Source of the DNA: Rhodococcus sp. 14-2470-1b
GTDB lineage: Bacteria > Actinomycetota > Actinomycetes > Mycobacteriales > Mycobacteriaceae
Direction: 5' to 3'
DNA: 64,000 bases
Assembly: GCF_002259415.1 (NCBI RefSeq)
Contig: NZ_NPFY01000010.1
Span: 1 to 64,000, forward strand
The position numbers and the translations under genes were made by a program. The notes under the pieces are model-generated. The model saw only the letters and a list, made by a program, of their open reading frames with translations. It was not told the DNA's origin and did no database searches. This document shows, piece by piece, positions 35,199 to 45,873 of this stretch; within the stretch, counting starts at the first letter, position 1, and each line of letters opens with the position of its first letter.

Positions 35199-35532
35199 CT
35201 CTCGAAGGCCCCCTCACCGCGTAGAAGTCGGCGTCCGACGTCTACCCGGACGTGCGCCAAGGCAGCCGGCACTAGTTTCTCGACCGCCGTGATTTCCAGG
35301 CAGTCTAACCCAGTGACTCGGACATGACCCACCGAGCGGATTCACTCGACCTGCTTCGACTGCGTTAACCGGGAAATAGCTTGCCGCGTTCGGCAATAAC
35401 CAACCCCGAGGTCGAAACCGCTTGAGTCGCATCGATTTCCAGGCCTTTTCACCGACAGTTCGAGGACCTAGGATTCGGTTGCGTCGAATCGAGAACATTC
35501 AGCGGGACCGATCGAAACGGGGTAGGCAAAAC
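35199..35532. promoter_or_regulatory. Divergent promoter region between flavohemoglobin and NOS genes
   Basis: This 334-bp gap holds no gene. It contains the 11-bp direct repeat GATTTCCAGGC at 35291-35301 and 35434-35444, an inverted repeat CGTCCG-N9-CGGACG near 35248-35268, and a possible -10 box TAGGAT at 35469-35474 for the NOS gene. The repeats are candidates for a shared NO- or redox-responsive regulator. Confidence 0.4.
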
Positions 35533-36696
35533 GTGACTGTCGCTGTCGGGGCGGACGTGAAGGAACCAGCGAACGGCCGAAAAGTCGGGCCACGTATCGA
35601 CGATCCCGGCCTGAGCGCGCGCCTCACCGAGTGCCGCGAGTTCTTCGACCAACCGGAACTGCAACACCTACCCGCGTCTCGGGCGACGCAGGCGCTCGCC
35701 GAGCTCCGCGCCACGGGCACCTACGTCCAATCCGCCGAGGAGATCCTCGTCGGCGCCAAACTGGCGTGGCGAAACCACGCACGGTGCGTCGGACGGAAAC
35801 ACTGGCGCACCCTGAAGCTGATAGACGCACGGCACGCCACCACGGCACAGGGCATCGCCGACGCCTGCTTCGAGCACCTCCGCGTGGCCACCAACGGCGG
35901 CGCACTGCAATCCATCGTCACCGTCGGCCCGCCGCCCCTGCCCGACGGCCGCGAATACCGGATCATCAGCCCCCAACTCATCCGCTACGCCGGCTACCGC
36001 GCCGACGACGGCACGATCACCGGCGACCCCGCGCACCTCGAACTCACCGCCCTGGCCCAGCGGCTCGGATGGCGCGGCGAGGGCACCGCATTCGACGTAC
36101 TGCCACTGATGATCTCCACGCCCGACGAGCCGATCCGCTGGTTCGACGTCCCCCGCGACCTCGTCCTCGAAGTCGACCTCGTCCACCCCAACTACCGCTG
36201 GTTCGCAGGGCTCGGGCTCAAATGGCACGCCGTACCCGCCGTCTCCAACATGGACCTCGAGATCGGCGGCGTCCGCTACCCCTGCGCACCGTTCAACGGC
36301 TGGTACGTCAACACCGAAGTCGGCGCACGCAACTTCAGCGACACCGACCGCTACGACATGCTCCCCACCATCGCCAAGAAACTGCGCCTCGACATGAGCT
36401 CGGAACGGACACTGTGGCGAGACCGCGCACTGGTGGAACTCAACCGAGCCGTCATCCACAGTTTCCGCGAAACCGGCGCTTACATGGTGGATCACCACAC
36501 CGTCGCCAAGCAGTTCGTCGACCACGTCGACCGCGAAGCCCGAGCCGGCCGCGCCTGCCCGACGGACTGGTCGTGGATCAACCCGCCCATGTCGTCCGGC
36601 ATCACCCCGACCTTCCACCGGCTCTACGATCCACCCGACATGGACATCCGACCCAACTTCGTCTCCCGCGGGGCGTCGGGTTGCCCGTTCGGGTGA
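35533..36696 (+). CDS. nos: Bacterial nitric oxide synthase oxygenase
   Basis: The 387-residue protein is a NOS oxygenase without a reductase domain. Key segments: heme-ligand Cys in AWRNHARCVGRKHW, substrate-binding Glu in PFNGWYVNTEVGARNFSD, GLKWHAVPAVSNMDLEIGG, and the pterin-side DWSWINPPMSSGITPTFH. It would make NO and citrulline from L-arginine, using a separate cellular reductase. GTG 35533 is chosen; the frame is open to 35422, but those residues look non-coding. It is divergent from the flavohemoglobin and adjacent to a stand-alone FAD reductase, a plausible electron donor. Confidence 0.92.
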   Translation: MTVAVGADVKEPANGRKVGPRIDDPGLSARLTECREFFDQPELQHLPASRATQALAELRATGTYVQSAEEILVGAKLAWRNHARCVGRKHWRTLKLIDARHATTAQGIADACFEHLRVATNGGALQSIVTVGPPPLPDGREYRIISPQLIRYAGYRADDGTITGDPAHLELTALAQRLGWRGEGTAFDVLPLMISTPDEPIRWFDVPRDLVLEVDLVHPNYRWFAGLGLKWHAVPAVSNMDLEIGGVRYPCAPFNGWYVNTEVGARNFSDTDRYDMLPTIAKKLRLDMSSERTLWRDRALVELNRAVIHSFRETGAYMVDHHTVAKQFVDHVDREARAGRACPTDWSWINPPMSSGITPTFHRLYDPPDMDIRPNFVSRGASGCPFG

Positions 36697-36707
36697 TGTA
36701 AGGCCGA

Positions 36708-36732
36708 GTGACCGAACGACTCAGTCGGTCAC
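36708..36732 (+). terminator. Hairpin downstream of the NOS gene
   Basis: GTGACCGA (36708-36715) pairs with TCGGTCAC (36725-36732) around a nine-base loop, twelve bases after the NOS stop. No U-tract follows. Confidence 0.45.
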
Positions 36733-36842
36733 CAACCGAGGGTGAACGCGTGGGTTCCAGCCCAAGCACCTGGTGCAGCACGCGCACCCACTGAAACCCG
36801 CGCAGCCGGGGCCGAGTGCCGATGCAGCCGGGCCCGGGGACG

Positions 36843-36872
36843 AAAAAGCCCGCCGACGCACCGGCGTCGGCG
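36843..36872 (-). terminator. Intrinsic terminator of the dnaK-grpE-dnaJ-hspR operon
   Basis: CGCCGACGC (36851-36859) pairs with GCGTCGGCG (36864-36872) across ACCG. On the minus strand the stem is followed by GGGCTTTTTCG, so it is a classic terminator, lying sixteen bases after the hspR stop. Confidence 0.8.
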
Positions 36873-36887
36873 AGCGTGGGTCGGTTG

Positions 36888-37322
36888 TCAGCGCTGGTTG
36901 CGCGGTTTCCAGACGACGAGGGCGTTCCGCTGAACCGGTACCAGGTCGCGGCGGTAGCTCGCGTGGACGTTCGCCAGTTCCTGCGCCAGCTCGGACACCC
37001 GAGCCTGTAGAGCCTCGACCTGATTGGTCAGCTCGATGATGCGCTTGATACCGGCCAGGTTGACGCCTTCGTCTTGCGACAGTCGCTGCACCTCGCGGAG
37101 CAACGCGACGTCACGCGGCGAATACCGACGCCCACCGCCGGTGGTCCGGTGCGGGGTGACCAGACCCAGGCGGTCGTAGGTGCGCAGCGTCTGGGCGTGC
37201 ATTCCCGCGAGCTGGGCCGCCACCGAGATGACGAAGACCTGGGCGTCGGGGTCACCGGGAGTGGAGCCTGCGGAACGACCAGAATTACCTTGGCCCGAAC
37301 CCCCGCCAGTAGGAACAGTCAT
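36888..37322 (-). CDS. hspR: HspR, MerR-family repressor of the dnaK operon
   Basis: The 144-residue protein has a MerR-type winged helix (VFVISVAAQLAGMHAQTLRTYDRLGLVTPHRTTGGGRRYSPRDV in outline, residues 28-75) and a C-terminal coiled coil. HspR binds HAIR repeats with DnaK as co-repressor and is released on heat shock. Two HAIR elements lie before dnaK in this window. Its ATG overlaps the dnaJ stop as TAATG, so translation is coupled. A basic Gly/Ser-rich N-terminus precedes the domain. Confidence 0.93.
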   Translation of the reverse strand: MTVPTGGGSGQGNSGRSAGSTPGDPDAQVFVISVAAQLAGMHAQTLRTYDRLGLVTPHRTTGGGRRYSPRDVALLREVQRLSQDEGVNLAGIKRIIELTNQVEALQARVSELAQELANVHASYRRDLVPVQRNALVVWKPRNQR

Positions 37323-38500
37323 TACGCACCTGCCCACCCGGCCCGCGGGTCGAATCCGCTGGCCTTCTCGGCTTCCAGATAAGCGTTCAATGCTTCGGTG
37401 GCCGGGTCGTCGAGCTTCTGCGGTACAGCGACCTTGACCGTGACCATGAGGTCACCGGGGGTACCTGTCTTCTTCGGGACACCTCGTCCGCGGACGCGCA
37501 GCACCCGACCGTCGACAGTTCCCGGCGGCACCTTCACGCCGACGCGGCCGTCGAGCGTGGGAACCGACAGCGTGGTTCCGAGTACCAACTCGCCGTAGCT
37601 GACCGGGACGGTGACCGTCAGATTGTCGCCGTCGCGTCCGAACACCTTGTCCGCTCGCACGCGCACCGTGACGAACAGGTCACCCGACGGAGCTCCGCGG
37701 AGTCCTGCTTCACCTTGGCCGGCGAGACGGATCTTCTGACCGTCGGACACGCCCGGGGGCACCCGCACGGTGATCGTGCGGGTGCGGTTCTGCACGCCCG
37801 TTCCGCGGCAGTCGGCGCACGGGTCGTCGATGATCGAACCGGTCCCGCGGCAGTCGTCGCACGGCTCGCTGAACCCGAACGCTCCCTGGTTGCGGTTGAT
37901 CACGCCCGCGCCGTTGCACTTGGGGCACACCCGCGGACTGGTCCCGGGCTTGGCACCGCTGCCGTGGCACGTGGTGCAGGACGACGGACTGGTCAGACGC
38001 AGCGGAACCGTCACACCCTGCGTGGCTTCACGGAAACCGAGAGTGGTCTCGGTCTCGACGTCGCTTCCGCGTCGCGGACGACTGCTCGCGGTGCGCTGCT
38101 GAGTGCCGCCGCGGTTGAACAGGCCACCGAACAGGTCGCCGATACCACCGTCGCCGCCACCTTGACCGAAGATGTCGCCGACGTCGAACGTTTGCCCGCC
38201 GCCGCCGAATCCGCCTGCACCAGGACTGAATCCGCCGGCACCCTGGCGACCGAAGCCGCCCGACGCGAACAGCCGCCTGGCCTCGTCGTACTCCTTGCGT
38301 TTGGCCGGGTCCGTCAGGACCGCATTGGCCTCACTGACGGCCTTGAACTTCTCCTCGGCCTTGGCGTTTCCGGGGTTGGCGTCGGGGTGATTGTCCCGCG
38401 CCAACTTGCGGTACGCCTTCTTGATCTCTTCTGCAGATGCGCTGGAGGAAACGCCCAGCTCCTTGTAGAAGTCCTTCTCGATCCACTCCCGCTGGCTCAC
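37322..38500 (-). CDS. dnaJ: DnaJ co-chaperone
   Basis: The 392-residue protein is a complete type I DnaJ: J-domain with HPD in [11 protein letters not shown], Gly/Phe-rich linker, four zinc repeats ([32 protein letters not shown]) and two C-terminal substrate domains. The N-terminal [18 protein letters not shown] is typical of the operon copy DnaJ1. It delivers clients to DnaK and stimulates its ATPase. AGGAGG lies just upstream of the start. Confidence 0.95.
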   Translation of the reverse strand: MSQREWIEKDFYKELGVSSSASAEEIKKAYRKLARDNHPDANPGNAKAEEKFKAVSEANAVLTDPAKRKEYDEARRLFASGGFGRQGAGGFSPGAGGFGGGGQTFDVGDIFGQGGGDGGIGDLFGGLFNRGGTQQRTASSRPRRGSDVETETTLGFREATQGVTVPLRLTSPSSCTTCHGSGAKPGTSPRVCPKCNGAGVINRNQGAFGFSEPCDDCRGTGSIIDDPCADCRGTGVQNRTRTITVRVPPGVSDGQKIRLAGQGEAGLRGAPSGDLFVTVRVRADKVFGRDGDNLTVTVPVSYGELVLGTTLSVPTLDGRVGVKVPPGTVDGRVLRVRGRGVPKKTGTPGDLMVTVKVAVPQKLDDPATEALNAYLEAEKASGFDPRAGWAGA

Positions 38501-38532
38501 CGGGCGTTTCCTCCTTCCGCGCTATCTCTTTT

Positions 38533-39182
38533 TTACTGCTCGTCGGATGCAGGCGCATCCGAGTGCTGTCCAGCATCGTCGACGACGCCGACCATGGCTG
38601 TCCGCAGAACCCGCTCGCCGAGCTTGTAACCCGGACGCATCAGGGTTCCGACGACGGGATTGCTTCCGTCGCCCTCGTGCGAGACGGCCTCGTGGATCGC
38701 CGGGTCGAACGCGTCGCCCTCGGCGCCGAACGTGGTCAGACCGATGTTGGCGAACACTCCCGCCAACTTGTCCGCCACCGACTTCAGCGGCCCGGTCTCG
38801 AGATCACCGTGCTGACGCGCACGCTCGAGATCGTCGAGGACGGGAAGAAGCTGGGACACGACGGACGCCTTGGCGTTCTCCGCTCCCGTCTGCTTCTCCC
38901 GGTCGGTCCGACGCCGGTAGTTGGCGTACTCCGCCGACACTCGCTGCAGATCTGCAGTGAGTTCGGAGACCTGCGTATCGCGCGGGTCGACGACCACCTC
39001 TGCTTCGATGCCCTCGTCGTCCACCGAGTCGGGTTGGGGCGCAGTGCCGGTGCCCGCGAGGGGCTCCGGTACTGCGTCACCTTCCCGAGGCTCACCGGTC
39101 TCGGGATCGATCTTTCGCTTGTCCACGAAAGTGACCGGTTCCTGCTCGGTGTGCTGCAGATCGTGATCGCTGTCGCGCGAGC

Positions 39183-39186
<4 letters not shown>
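38533..39186 (-). CDS. grpE: GrpE nucleotide-exchange factor
   Basis: The 217-residue protein has a long acidic leader, then the coiled coil ([26 protein letters not shown] in outline) and the C-terminal beta domain with [23 protein letters not shown]. It releases ADP from DnaK. Its start overlaps the dnaK stop by four bases. The DPRDTQ block before the coiled coil and the acidic ends are usual in actinobacteria. Confidence 0.94.
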
Positions 39187-41027
<1,841 letters not shown>

Positions 41028-41063
41028 AGTGTTTCCTCCTGTTTGTTGCTTGATTGGTTCCTA

Positions 41064-41084
41064 GCTGAGCGAACTGCACTCAAG
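41064..41084 (-). promoter_or_regulatory. HAIR element 2 (downstream, imperfect) of the dnaK promoter
   Basis: GCTGAGC-N7-ACTCAAG has the right spacing for an HspR-associated inverted repeat, with one perfect half. It abuts the -10 region of the dnaK promoter, where HspR binding would block polymerase. Confidence 0.7.
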
Positions 41085-41112
41085 TCTGCAAGACGTTTTC
41101 AACTTCTGTCAA
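41083..41112 (-). promoter_or_regulatory. dnaK promoter (-35 TTGACA, -10 CAGACT)
   Basis: On the minus strand TTGACA (41107-41112) and CAGACT (41083-41088) are spaced by 18 bases. The transcript would start about 47 bases before the dnaK ATG. The two HAIR elements flank this promoter. Confidence 0.6.
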
Positions 41113-41118
41113 ACCGGA

Positions 41119-41139
41119 CTTGAGCCCCATCCACTCAAG
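41119..41139 (-). promoter_or_regulatory. HAIR element 1 (near-perfect) of the dnaK promoter
   Basis: CTTGAGC-N7-ACTCAAG differs from the consensus CTTGAGT-N7-ACTCAAG at one position. It lies six bases upstream of the -35 box. HspR with DnaK should bind here. Confidence 0.85.
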
Positions 41140-41222
41140 GCTACGAAAGCTCCAACGGAGGCAGTTGCAGATTTGTTCCCGGCGGGGCACTCCGCGCTCT
41201 CATGTGATTGGGGCGGGACAGC

Positions 41223-41259
41223 ACTACGCCGCGACGGCAGATGCTCGTCGCGGCGTAGT
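41223..41259 (-). terminator. Strong hairpin downstream of the secreted-protein gene
   Basis: ACTACGCCGCGACG (41223-41236) pairs perfectly over 14 bases with CGTCGCGGCGTAGT (41246-41259) across a nine-base loop. It lies 52 bases after the stop at 41312 and upstream of the HAIR region, insulating dnaK from read-through. Confidence 0.7.
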
Positions 41260-41311
41260 TCGTCGTGCGTAGTCGGTGCGCCCTCTGGCGTGCGGGCTGG
41301 GAGCAGAGCTT

Positions 41312-41812
41312 CTACTCGCCGTCCTCGACGGGTTCGGCCGGGGAGCAGTCGAGGGTCAGGAACTCGACCTTGACGTTGTCCACGTAGTTGGCGTCGAGCT
41401 GGGGAGAGAAGGCCACGGCTCCGGCGGGGCGGGAGACCCACGCCGCGTCCCCACTGGGCACAGTAATAACGGCGTCCTTGTCCTTCACGATCTTGTCCTC
41501 GGTGACGGCGCCGGCGGGGGCCGGGATAGCTCCGTAGTTCACCGAGACGTTCGCCGCATCGCTCTCGCCGACGTTCTTCACCGTCACTTCGAGGGCGACG
41601 ACCTTGCCGTCCTCGGGCTTGTCGGCGGTCTTGTCGACACATTTGGTTCCGAGCGTGACGACCAGGTCGGTCGATTCCGCGACCGAGGATCCGAATTCGG
41701 GGGCCGTCGGCTCGGGCTCGGCCGACGCGATGGGCGCCAGGGCGACCGCACCGACGGCGGCGGCGAACACGGCCGTCGAGGCCAAGACTGTGGTGCGGGC
41801 AAAGCGACGCAT
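41312..41812 (-). CDS. Secreted protein with DUF4352-like beta fold
   Basis: The 166-residue precursor has a clear Sec signal (RRFARTTVLASTAVFAAAVG, cleavage after ASA near residue 31). The mature part (VVALEVTVKNVGESDAANVSVNY, then VAFSPQLDANYVDNVKVEFLTLDC) reads like an immunoglobulin-like beta sandwich of the DUF4352 or telokin type. Two Cys could form a disulfide. No function is known. AGGAG precedes the ATG. Confidence 0.65.
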   Translation of the reverse strand: MRRFARTTVLASTAVFAAAVGAVALAPIASAEPEPTAPEFGSSVAESTDLVVTLGTKCVDKTADKPEDGKVVALEVTVKNVGESDAANVSVNYGAIPAPAGAVTEDKIVKDKDAVITVPSGDAAWVSRPAGAVAFSPQLDANYVDNVKVEFLTLDCSPAEPVEDGE

Positions 41813-41955
41813 GTGTGACTCCTGTGACTGAAGTGGCTGTTGTTGCGTTCAACTATTACCTATTACCGGCAGACTTTCCATACCAGGCAGTCTCGATACG
41901 GACACGGTCCGATACACCGGTTGTCTCGGCTTACACGCATGTAATTCGGTTTCGA

Positions 41956-41973
41956 CCCCCAATTTTCAGGGCA
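41956..41973 (+). repeat. 18-bp motif upstream of the GH13 gene, copy A
   Basis: CCCCCAATTTTCAGGGCA differs at one position from the string at 61498-61515. GTTT lies 16 bases before GGGCAT here, a spacing that fits SigF/SigB-type promoters (GTTT-N15-17-GGGTAT), so the motif may be part of a general-stress promoter for the downstream gene. Confidence 0.4.
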
Positions 41974-42041
41974 TGCGGGGAACTCTGCAGAAGCAGCGCC
42001 GGGTACGTAGGGTTTGGAAGAAAGCGAGGCTACGGAGGCAC

Positions 42042-44222
42042 ATGGATCCCGAAGTGCAGCACGAACCGAGCGAGATCACCTACGACGAGAAGTTCTATCC
42101 GGCCAGACCGAAGCCGCTACGCCCCTCCGTACGTCGAGCGAACCGAAACGGTTCGACGCCGCAGGACGGCGAACCTGCTGCCGACAACCCCGAATACGTC
42201 GAATGGCTGACCGAGCAGTCCATGCTGCGCGACGCAAAACTCATCGCCGAGCAACTCTCCGGCAAGGGCAGCATGTGGCAGAACCCGTATGCGGACCCCA
42301 ATCCGCGCGGCGCTGTCGAGCGCGCACCCGTCTGGTTCACTGCGTACCCGATCTCCGTGATCAACGCGCCACGCACCAGCTTTCTCAGCACCCTCGGCGA
42401 CGAGGCTCTGTGGCAGGCGTTCTCCGACATCGGGATCACTGCGGTCCACACCGGTCCGGTCAAGGTCGCGGGCGGCATTCACGGTTGGCGGCCGACACCC
42501 TCCGTCGATGGTCACTTCGATCGCATCGGCATGCAGATCGACCCGGCGTTCGGCTCCGAGGACGAGTTCCGACGCCTGTGCGTCGTCGCGGCCGCGTACG
42601 ACGGAACAGTCATCGACGACATCGTGCCCGGCCACACCGGCAAGGGCGCGGATTTCAGGCTCGCGGAGATGGCCGTAGCGGATTACCCGGGCATCTACCA
42701 CATGGTCGAGATCGAGCCGCAGGACTGGCATCTGCTCCCCCGCGTACGCGCAGGGGCGGATTCCCAGAACATCGACGCGGAAGCCGAGGCCAACCTCGCG
42801 CGCGCCGGCTACATCATCGGCCAGTTGCAGCGGGTGATCTTCTACGAACTCGGCGTCAAGGAAACCAACTGGAGTGCAACCGCGCCCGTCGTGGGTGTCG
42901 ACGGCGTCGAGCGACGTTGGGTCTACCTGCATTACTTCAAGGCGGGACAACCGTCGATCAACTGGCTGGACCCGTCTTTCGCGGGGATGCGCCTGGTGAT
43001 CGGCGACGCGTGCCATTCGATCGCAGATCTCGGTGCGGGTGCACTTCGGTTGGACGCCAACGGATTCCTGGGTGTCGAACGCCGCGCCGAGGGTCCTGGC
43101 TGGTCCGAGGGGCATCCCCTGTCCGAGGCCGCGAACCATCTGATCGCCAGTGTGGTGCGCAAGATGGGAGGGTTCACCTTCCAGGAGCTGAATCTGACGA
43201 TCGACGACATCAAGGCCATGGGCACCAACGGCGCCGATCTGTCGTACGACTTCATCAACCGGCCCGCCTACCACCACGCCTTGGTCATGGGGAACACCGA
43301 ATTCCTGCGTCTGACAATGACGTTGGCGCGCGATCACGGCGTCGACCCGGCCTCGCTCGTGCACGCATTGCAGAATCACGACGAGCTGACCTTCGAGCTC
43401 ATCCACTTCGCCACGCTGCACGCCGAGGACGAGTTCGAGTACTGCGGTGAAGTGGTGAAGGGGTCCGACCTCGGCGATCAGATTCGCGCGGACCTGACCG
43501 ATCGCCTGACCGGCCGCTGGGCGCCGTACAACCGCACGTTCACCACCAACGGAATCGCCTGCACCACAGCCAGTGTCATCACGGCCTCGCTCGGCATTCG
43601 TGATCTCGATCGCATGGACGAGTCCGACATCGAGACGGTGAAGACCGCACACTTGATGCTCGCGATGTACAACGCGCTGCAGCCTGGTGTGTTCGCACTG
43701 TCGGGCTGGGATCTGCTGGGCATCCTGCCCATCGACGCCGACGACGTGGCCGATCTCATCCGCGAGGGCGACACGCGGTGGATCAACCGTGGCGCGCACG
43801 ACCTGATGGACAGCTACCCGGATGCGGTGCGCTCCGAATCCGGCATTCCCCGAGGCCGCAGCCTTTACGGATCGCTGCCCGAGCAGCTGAAGGACCCATC
43901 GTCCTTCGCCCGCAGGCTCGCTCGGATCATCGAGTTGCGCAACAGGTACGGAATCGCCACCGCCCAGCAGCTGGATGTGCCGACGGTGTCGCACAAGGGC
44001 CTGCTGGTGCTGGTTCACGAACTGGGTCAGGGCACCATCCAGGCAACCGTCATCAACTTCACGTCCGACGAGGTGGCCGCGACCATCCAGTCTAAGCATC
44101 TCACCGCGGGTGCCGGGGTGTACGACATGTTCGACGATTCGGACATCGGCGTCGTCGACGAGTTGAACAGTTTCCCGTTGACACTGGGTCCGTACCAAGG
44201 AATCCCGGTGATCCTGCGCTAG
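42042..44222 (+). CDS. TreS-like GH13 glucosyltransferase/amylase
   Basis: The 726-residue protein is a GH13 enzyme with the four regions in order: DDIVPGHTG (I), [11 protein letters not shown] with the nucleophile Asp (II), FTFQELNL with Glu (III) and LQNHDELTF with Asp (IV). NHDELT is typical of trehalose synthase (maltose-trehalose mutase). It differs from classical TreS in having a 95-residue N-terminal extension and a changed region I (GHTG for NHTS), so substrate and reaction are uncertain. The ATG at 42042 has GGAGG three bases upstream. Confidence 0.75.
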   Translation: MDPEVQHEPSEITYDEKFYPARPKPLRPSVRRANRNGSTPQDGEPAADNPEYVEWLTEQSMLRDAKLIAEQLSGKGSMWQNPYADPNPRGAVERAPVWFTAYPISVINAPRTSFLSTLGDEALWQAFSDIGITAVHTGPVKVAGGIHGWRPTPSVDGHFDRIGMQIDPAFGSEDEFRRLCVVAAAYDGTVIDDIVPGHTGKGADFRLAEMAVADYPGIYHMVEIEPQDWHLLPRVRAGADSQNIDAEAEANLARAGYIIGQLQRVIFYELGVKETNWSATAPVVGVDGVERRWVYLHYFKAGQPSINWLDPSFAGMRLVIGDACHSIADLGAGALRLDANGFLGVERRAEGPGWSEGHPLSEAANHLIASVVRKMGGFTFQELNLTIDDIKAMGTNGADLSYDFINRPAYHHALVMGNTEFLRLTMTLARDHGVDPASLVHALQNHDELTFELIHFATLHAEDEFEYCGEVVKGSDLGDQIRADLTDRLTGRWAPYNRTFTTNGIACTTASVITASLGIRDLDRMDESDIETVKTAHLMLAMYNALQPGVFALSGWDLLGILPIDADDVADLIREGDTRWINRGAHDLMDSYPDAVRSESGIPRGRSLYGSLPEQLKDPSSFARRLARIIELRNRYGIATAQQLDVPTVSHKGLLVLVHELGQGTIQATVINFTSDEVAATIQSKHLTAGAGVYDMFDDSDIGVVDELNSFPLTLGPYQGIPVILR

Positions 44223-44262
44223 TGCCAAGGCTCCGGCACGTCGACGGATAGGATCTGCACCC

Positions 44263-44871
44263 GTGACCGAACCGGAGAACACCCGCCGAGAACTCCGCCC
44301 GCAGCCGGAGCGCCCCGAGTTCGCCGTGCAGCCGCTCCGCCCGCGCCAGGAGTCGGGGGGAACGAGGGACTCGAGGGGACCGAGCGTTGCCTTCCGGATG
44401 GCCCTCGGTGCTTGGGCCGCCGTGACTGTCGTCGCGTTGGCGCTGGCAGCGGTCGTCGCCTTGAACTACGACGCGGTGCGATCTGCCCTGGAAACCGCAG
44501 TGTCGGACGACGGTTCCGGCGCCACCTCGTCGGAGATCTCGGACACGGTGACCGTGACGCTACTCGGAAGCGCCGCGGTGGGCGCCGTGCTGCTGATCGT
44601 CGCGGCACTCGGTTTGAGCCTCGCGGCATCCGGAAGGTCACGATCCCATGGGGCACTGAGCGGGCTCCGCTCCCTGTCAGGCGTCGTACTGCTCGTGGCA
44701 GGGTTGGCTGCGACGGGCGCGTTCATGCTGTTCTGGTCCTTCATGTCCGACGCCGGGTCGGTGGCGGCGGGGGCGCTTCAGTCGGCCGCACTTCGGTGGG
44801 CTCCGCTCGTCGGGGCGGGGTGTGCGGGTATTGCCGCGGTGGCGGCGGGGAGTGGCCTCTCCGGTAAGTGA
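44263..44871 (+). CDS. Four-helix membrane protein, unknown function
   Basis: The 202-residue protein has a charged 45-residue cytoplasmic N-terminus and four hydrophobic helices (about 48-70, 98-122, 135-160 and 170-198) rich in Ala, Gly, Val and Leu. No motif is recognisable. It starts with GTG 40 bases after the GH13 stop and is probably in the same transcript. Confidence 0.6.
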   Translation: MTEPENTRRELRPQPERPEFAVQPLRPRQESGGTRDSRGPSVAFRMALGAWAAVTVVALALAAVVALNYDAVRSALETAVSDDGSGATSSEISDTVTVTLLGSAAVGAVLLIVAALGLSLAASGRSRSHGALSGLRSLSGVVLLVAGLAATGAFMLFWSFMSDAGSVAAGALQSAALRWAPLVGAGCAGIAAVAAGSGLSGK

Positions 44872-44891
44872 TCTTCGCCGCCCGATTGTTG

Positions 44892-44919
44892 TATACATGC
44901 TTAGGCTTGCTTTACTTGG
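44892..44919 (+). promoter_or_regulatory. Promoter with degenerate IdeR/DtxR iron box before the binding lipoprotein
   Basis: TATACA (44892-44897) is a good -10 box. TTAGGCTTGCTTTACTTGG (44901-44919) has a perfect TTAGG left half and about 11 of 19 positions of the iron-box consensus. The GTG start follows four bases later, so the box would cover the transcription start, where IdeR with Fe2+ represses. Confidence 0.45.
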
Positions 44920-44922
44920 CAG

Positions 44923-45873
44923 GTGAAAACACCACTCCTCCGCGCTTCCGCCGCACTCGCGCTGATCGTGCTGGCCGCCTCGTGTAGCTCCACCGACGAG
45001 TCGACGCCGTCCGCGTCCGGCACCCATGACGTCGTCACCGAGTTCGGTACCGTCGCCGTTCCGGACACGATCGAGTCCGTCGTCGTCATCGACGGCAGGC
45101 GCGACCTGGACATCGCCATCGCGTTCGACCTGCCGGTGATCGGTATGCCTGTCGAGACCGAAGCTCCACCGGAAATCCCCGGCCCGCTCACCGAACCGAT
45201 GAAGAGCCTGCGCGACGCCGGGGTGCCCGAGCTGTTCCCACGCAACGTCATCGACGTCGAGTCGATCGCCCGCGTCGACCCCGACCTGATCATCGGCCGC
45301 AACGAAGTGATCGAGGAGATCTACGACCAGCTCAGCGCCGTCGCGCCGGTGCTGCCCGTCGGTTCGAACGGCACCGGCATCACCTGGCAGCAGGACGTCG
45401 AAGCCGTCGGCGACGCCTTGAACATGCAGGACCGCGCCGCCGAGATCGTCGACGAGTACGACGCCCGCGTCGAGCAGATCAAGACCGACCACGCCGACGC
45501 CATCGCGAACACCGAGGTTCTGCCGATCACGACGTCCGACGGAAGCGGAATTTCGATCGGTCGTGAGCGCGTGTCGGCGGCGGCATTGATCGACATCGGT
45601 GCGAACTTCAGCAGCGCATGGGACCGGGCGACGCCCGAGCTGGATCTCGGACCGGAGAATCTCTCGGAGATCTCCGATGCGCAGGCGCTCGTCGCTGCGA
45701 TCACCTCGGAGGAGGAGCTGCGTGCCCTCAACTCCAATCCGCTGTGGACCGGCCTTCCTGCCGTGCAGTCGAACCGGGTAGTGCGTACCGACAAGTTCAC
45801 CAACGACGGCGGCCCGATCACTGCGCTGTGGAGCCTGGACCTCGCCGAGCAGCTGTACACACCTACGCCGTAG
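44923..45873 (+). CDS. Iron-siderophore ABC transporter substrate-binding lipoprotein
   Basis: The 316-residue protein has a lipobox (ALIVLAASC, Cys near residue 21) and the two-lobed FecB/FepB-like fold: AVPDTIESVVVIDGRRDLDIAIAFDLPVIG, DLIIGRNEVIEEIYDQLSAVAPVL and SNRVVRTDKF. Surface-anchored, it would capture a ferric siderophore. No permease or ATPase genes lie nearby. The gene is convergent with iniC (11-base overlap of ends) and occupies the place of lipoprotein gene lpqJ in M. tuberculosis. Confidence 0.83.
   Translation: MKTPLLRASAALALIVLAASCSSTDESTPSASGTHDVVTEFGTVAVPDTIESVVVIDGRRDLDIAIAFDLPVIGMPVETEAPPEIPGPLTEPMKSLRDAGVPELFPRNVIDVESIARVDPDLIIGRNEVIEEIYDQLSAVAPVLPVGSNGTGITWQQDVEAVGDALNMQDRAAEIVDEYDARVEQIKTDHADAIANTEVLPITTSDGSGISIGRERVSAAALIDIGANFSSAWDRATPELDLGPENLSEISDAQALVAAITSEEELRALNSNPLWTGLPAVQSNRVVRTDKFTNDGGPITALWSLDLAEQLYTPTP

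Noticed and set aside
42117..44282. 721-codon minus-strand frame opposite the GH13 gene
   Set aside because: It is a typical GC-rich shadow with no motif; the plus frame has all GH13 regions.
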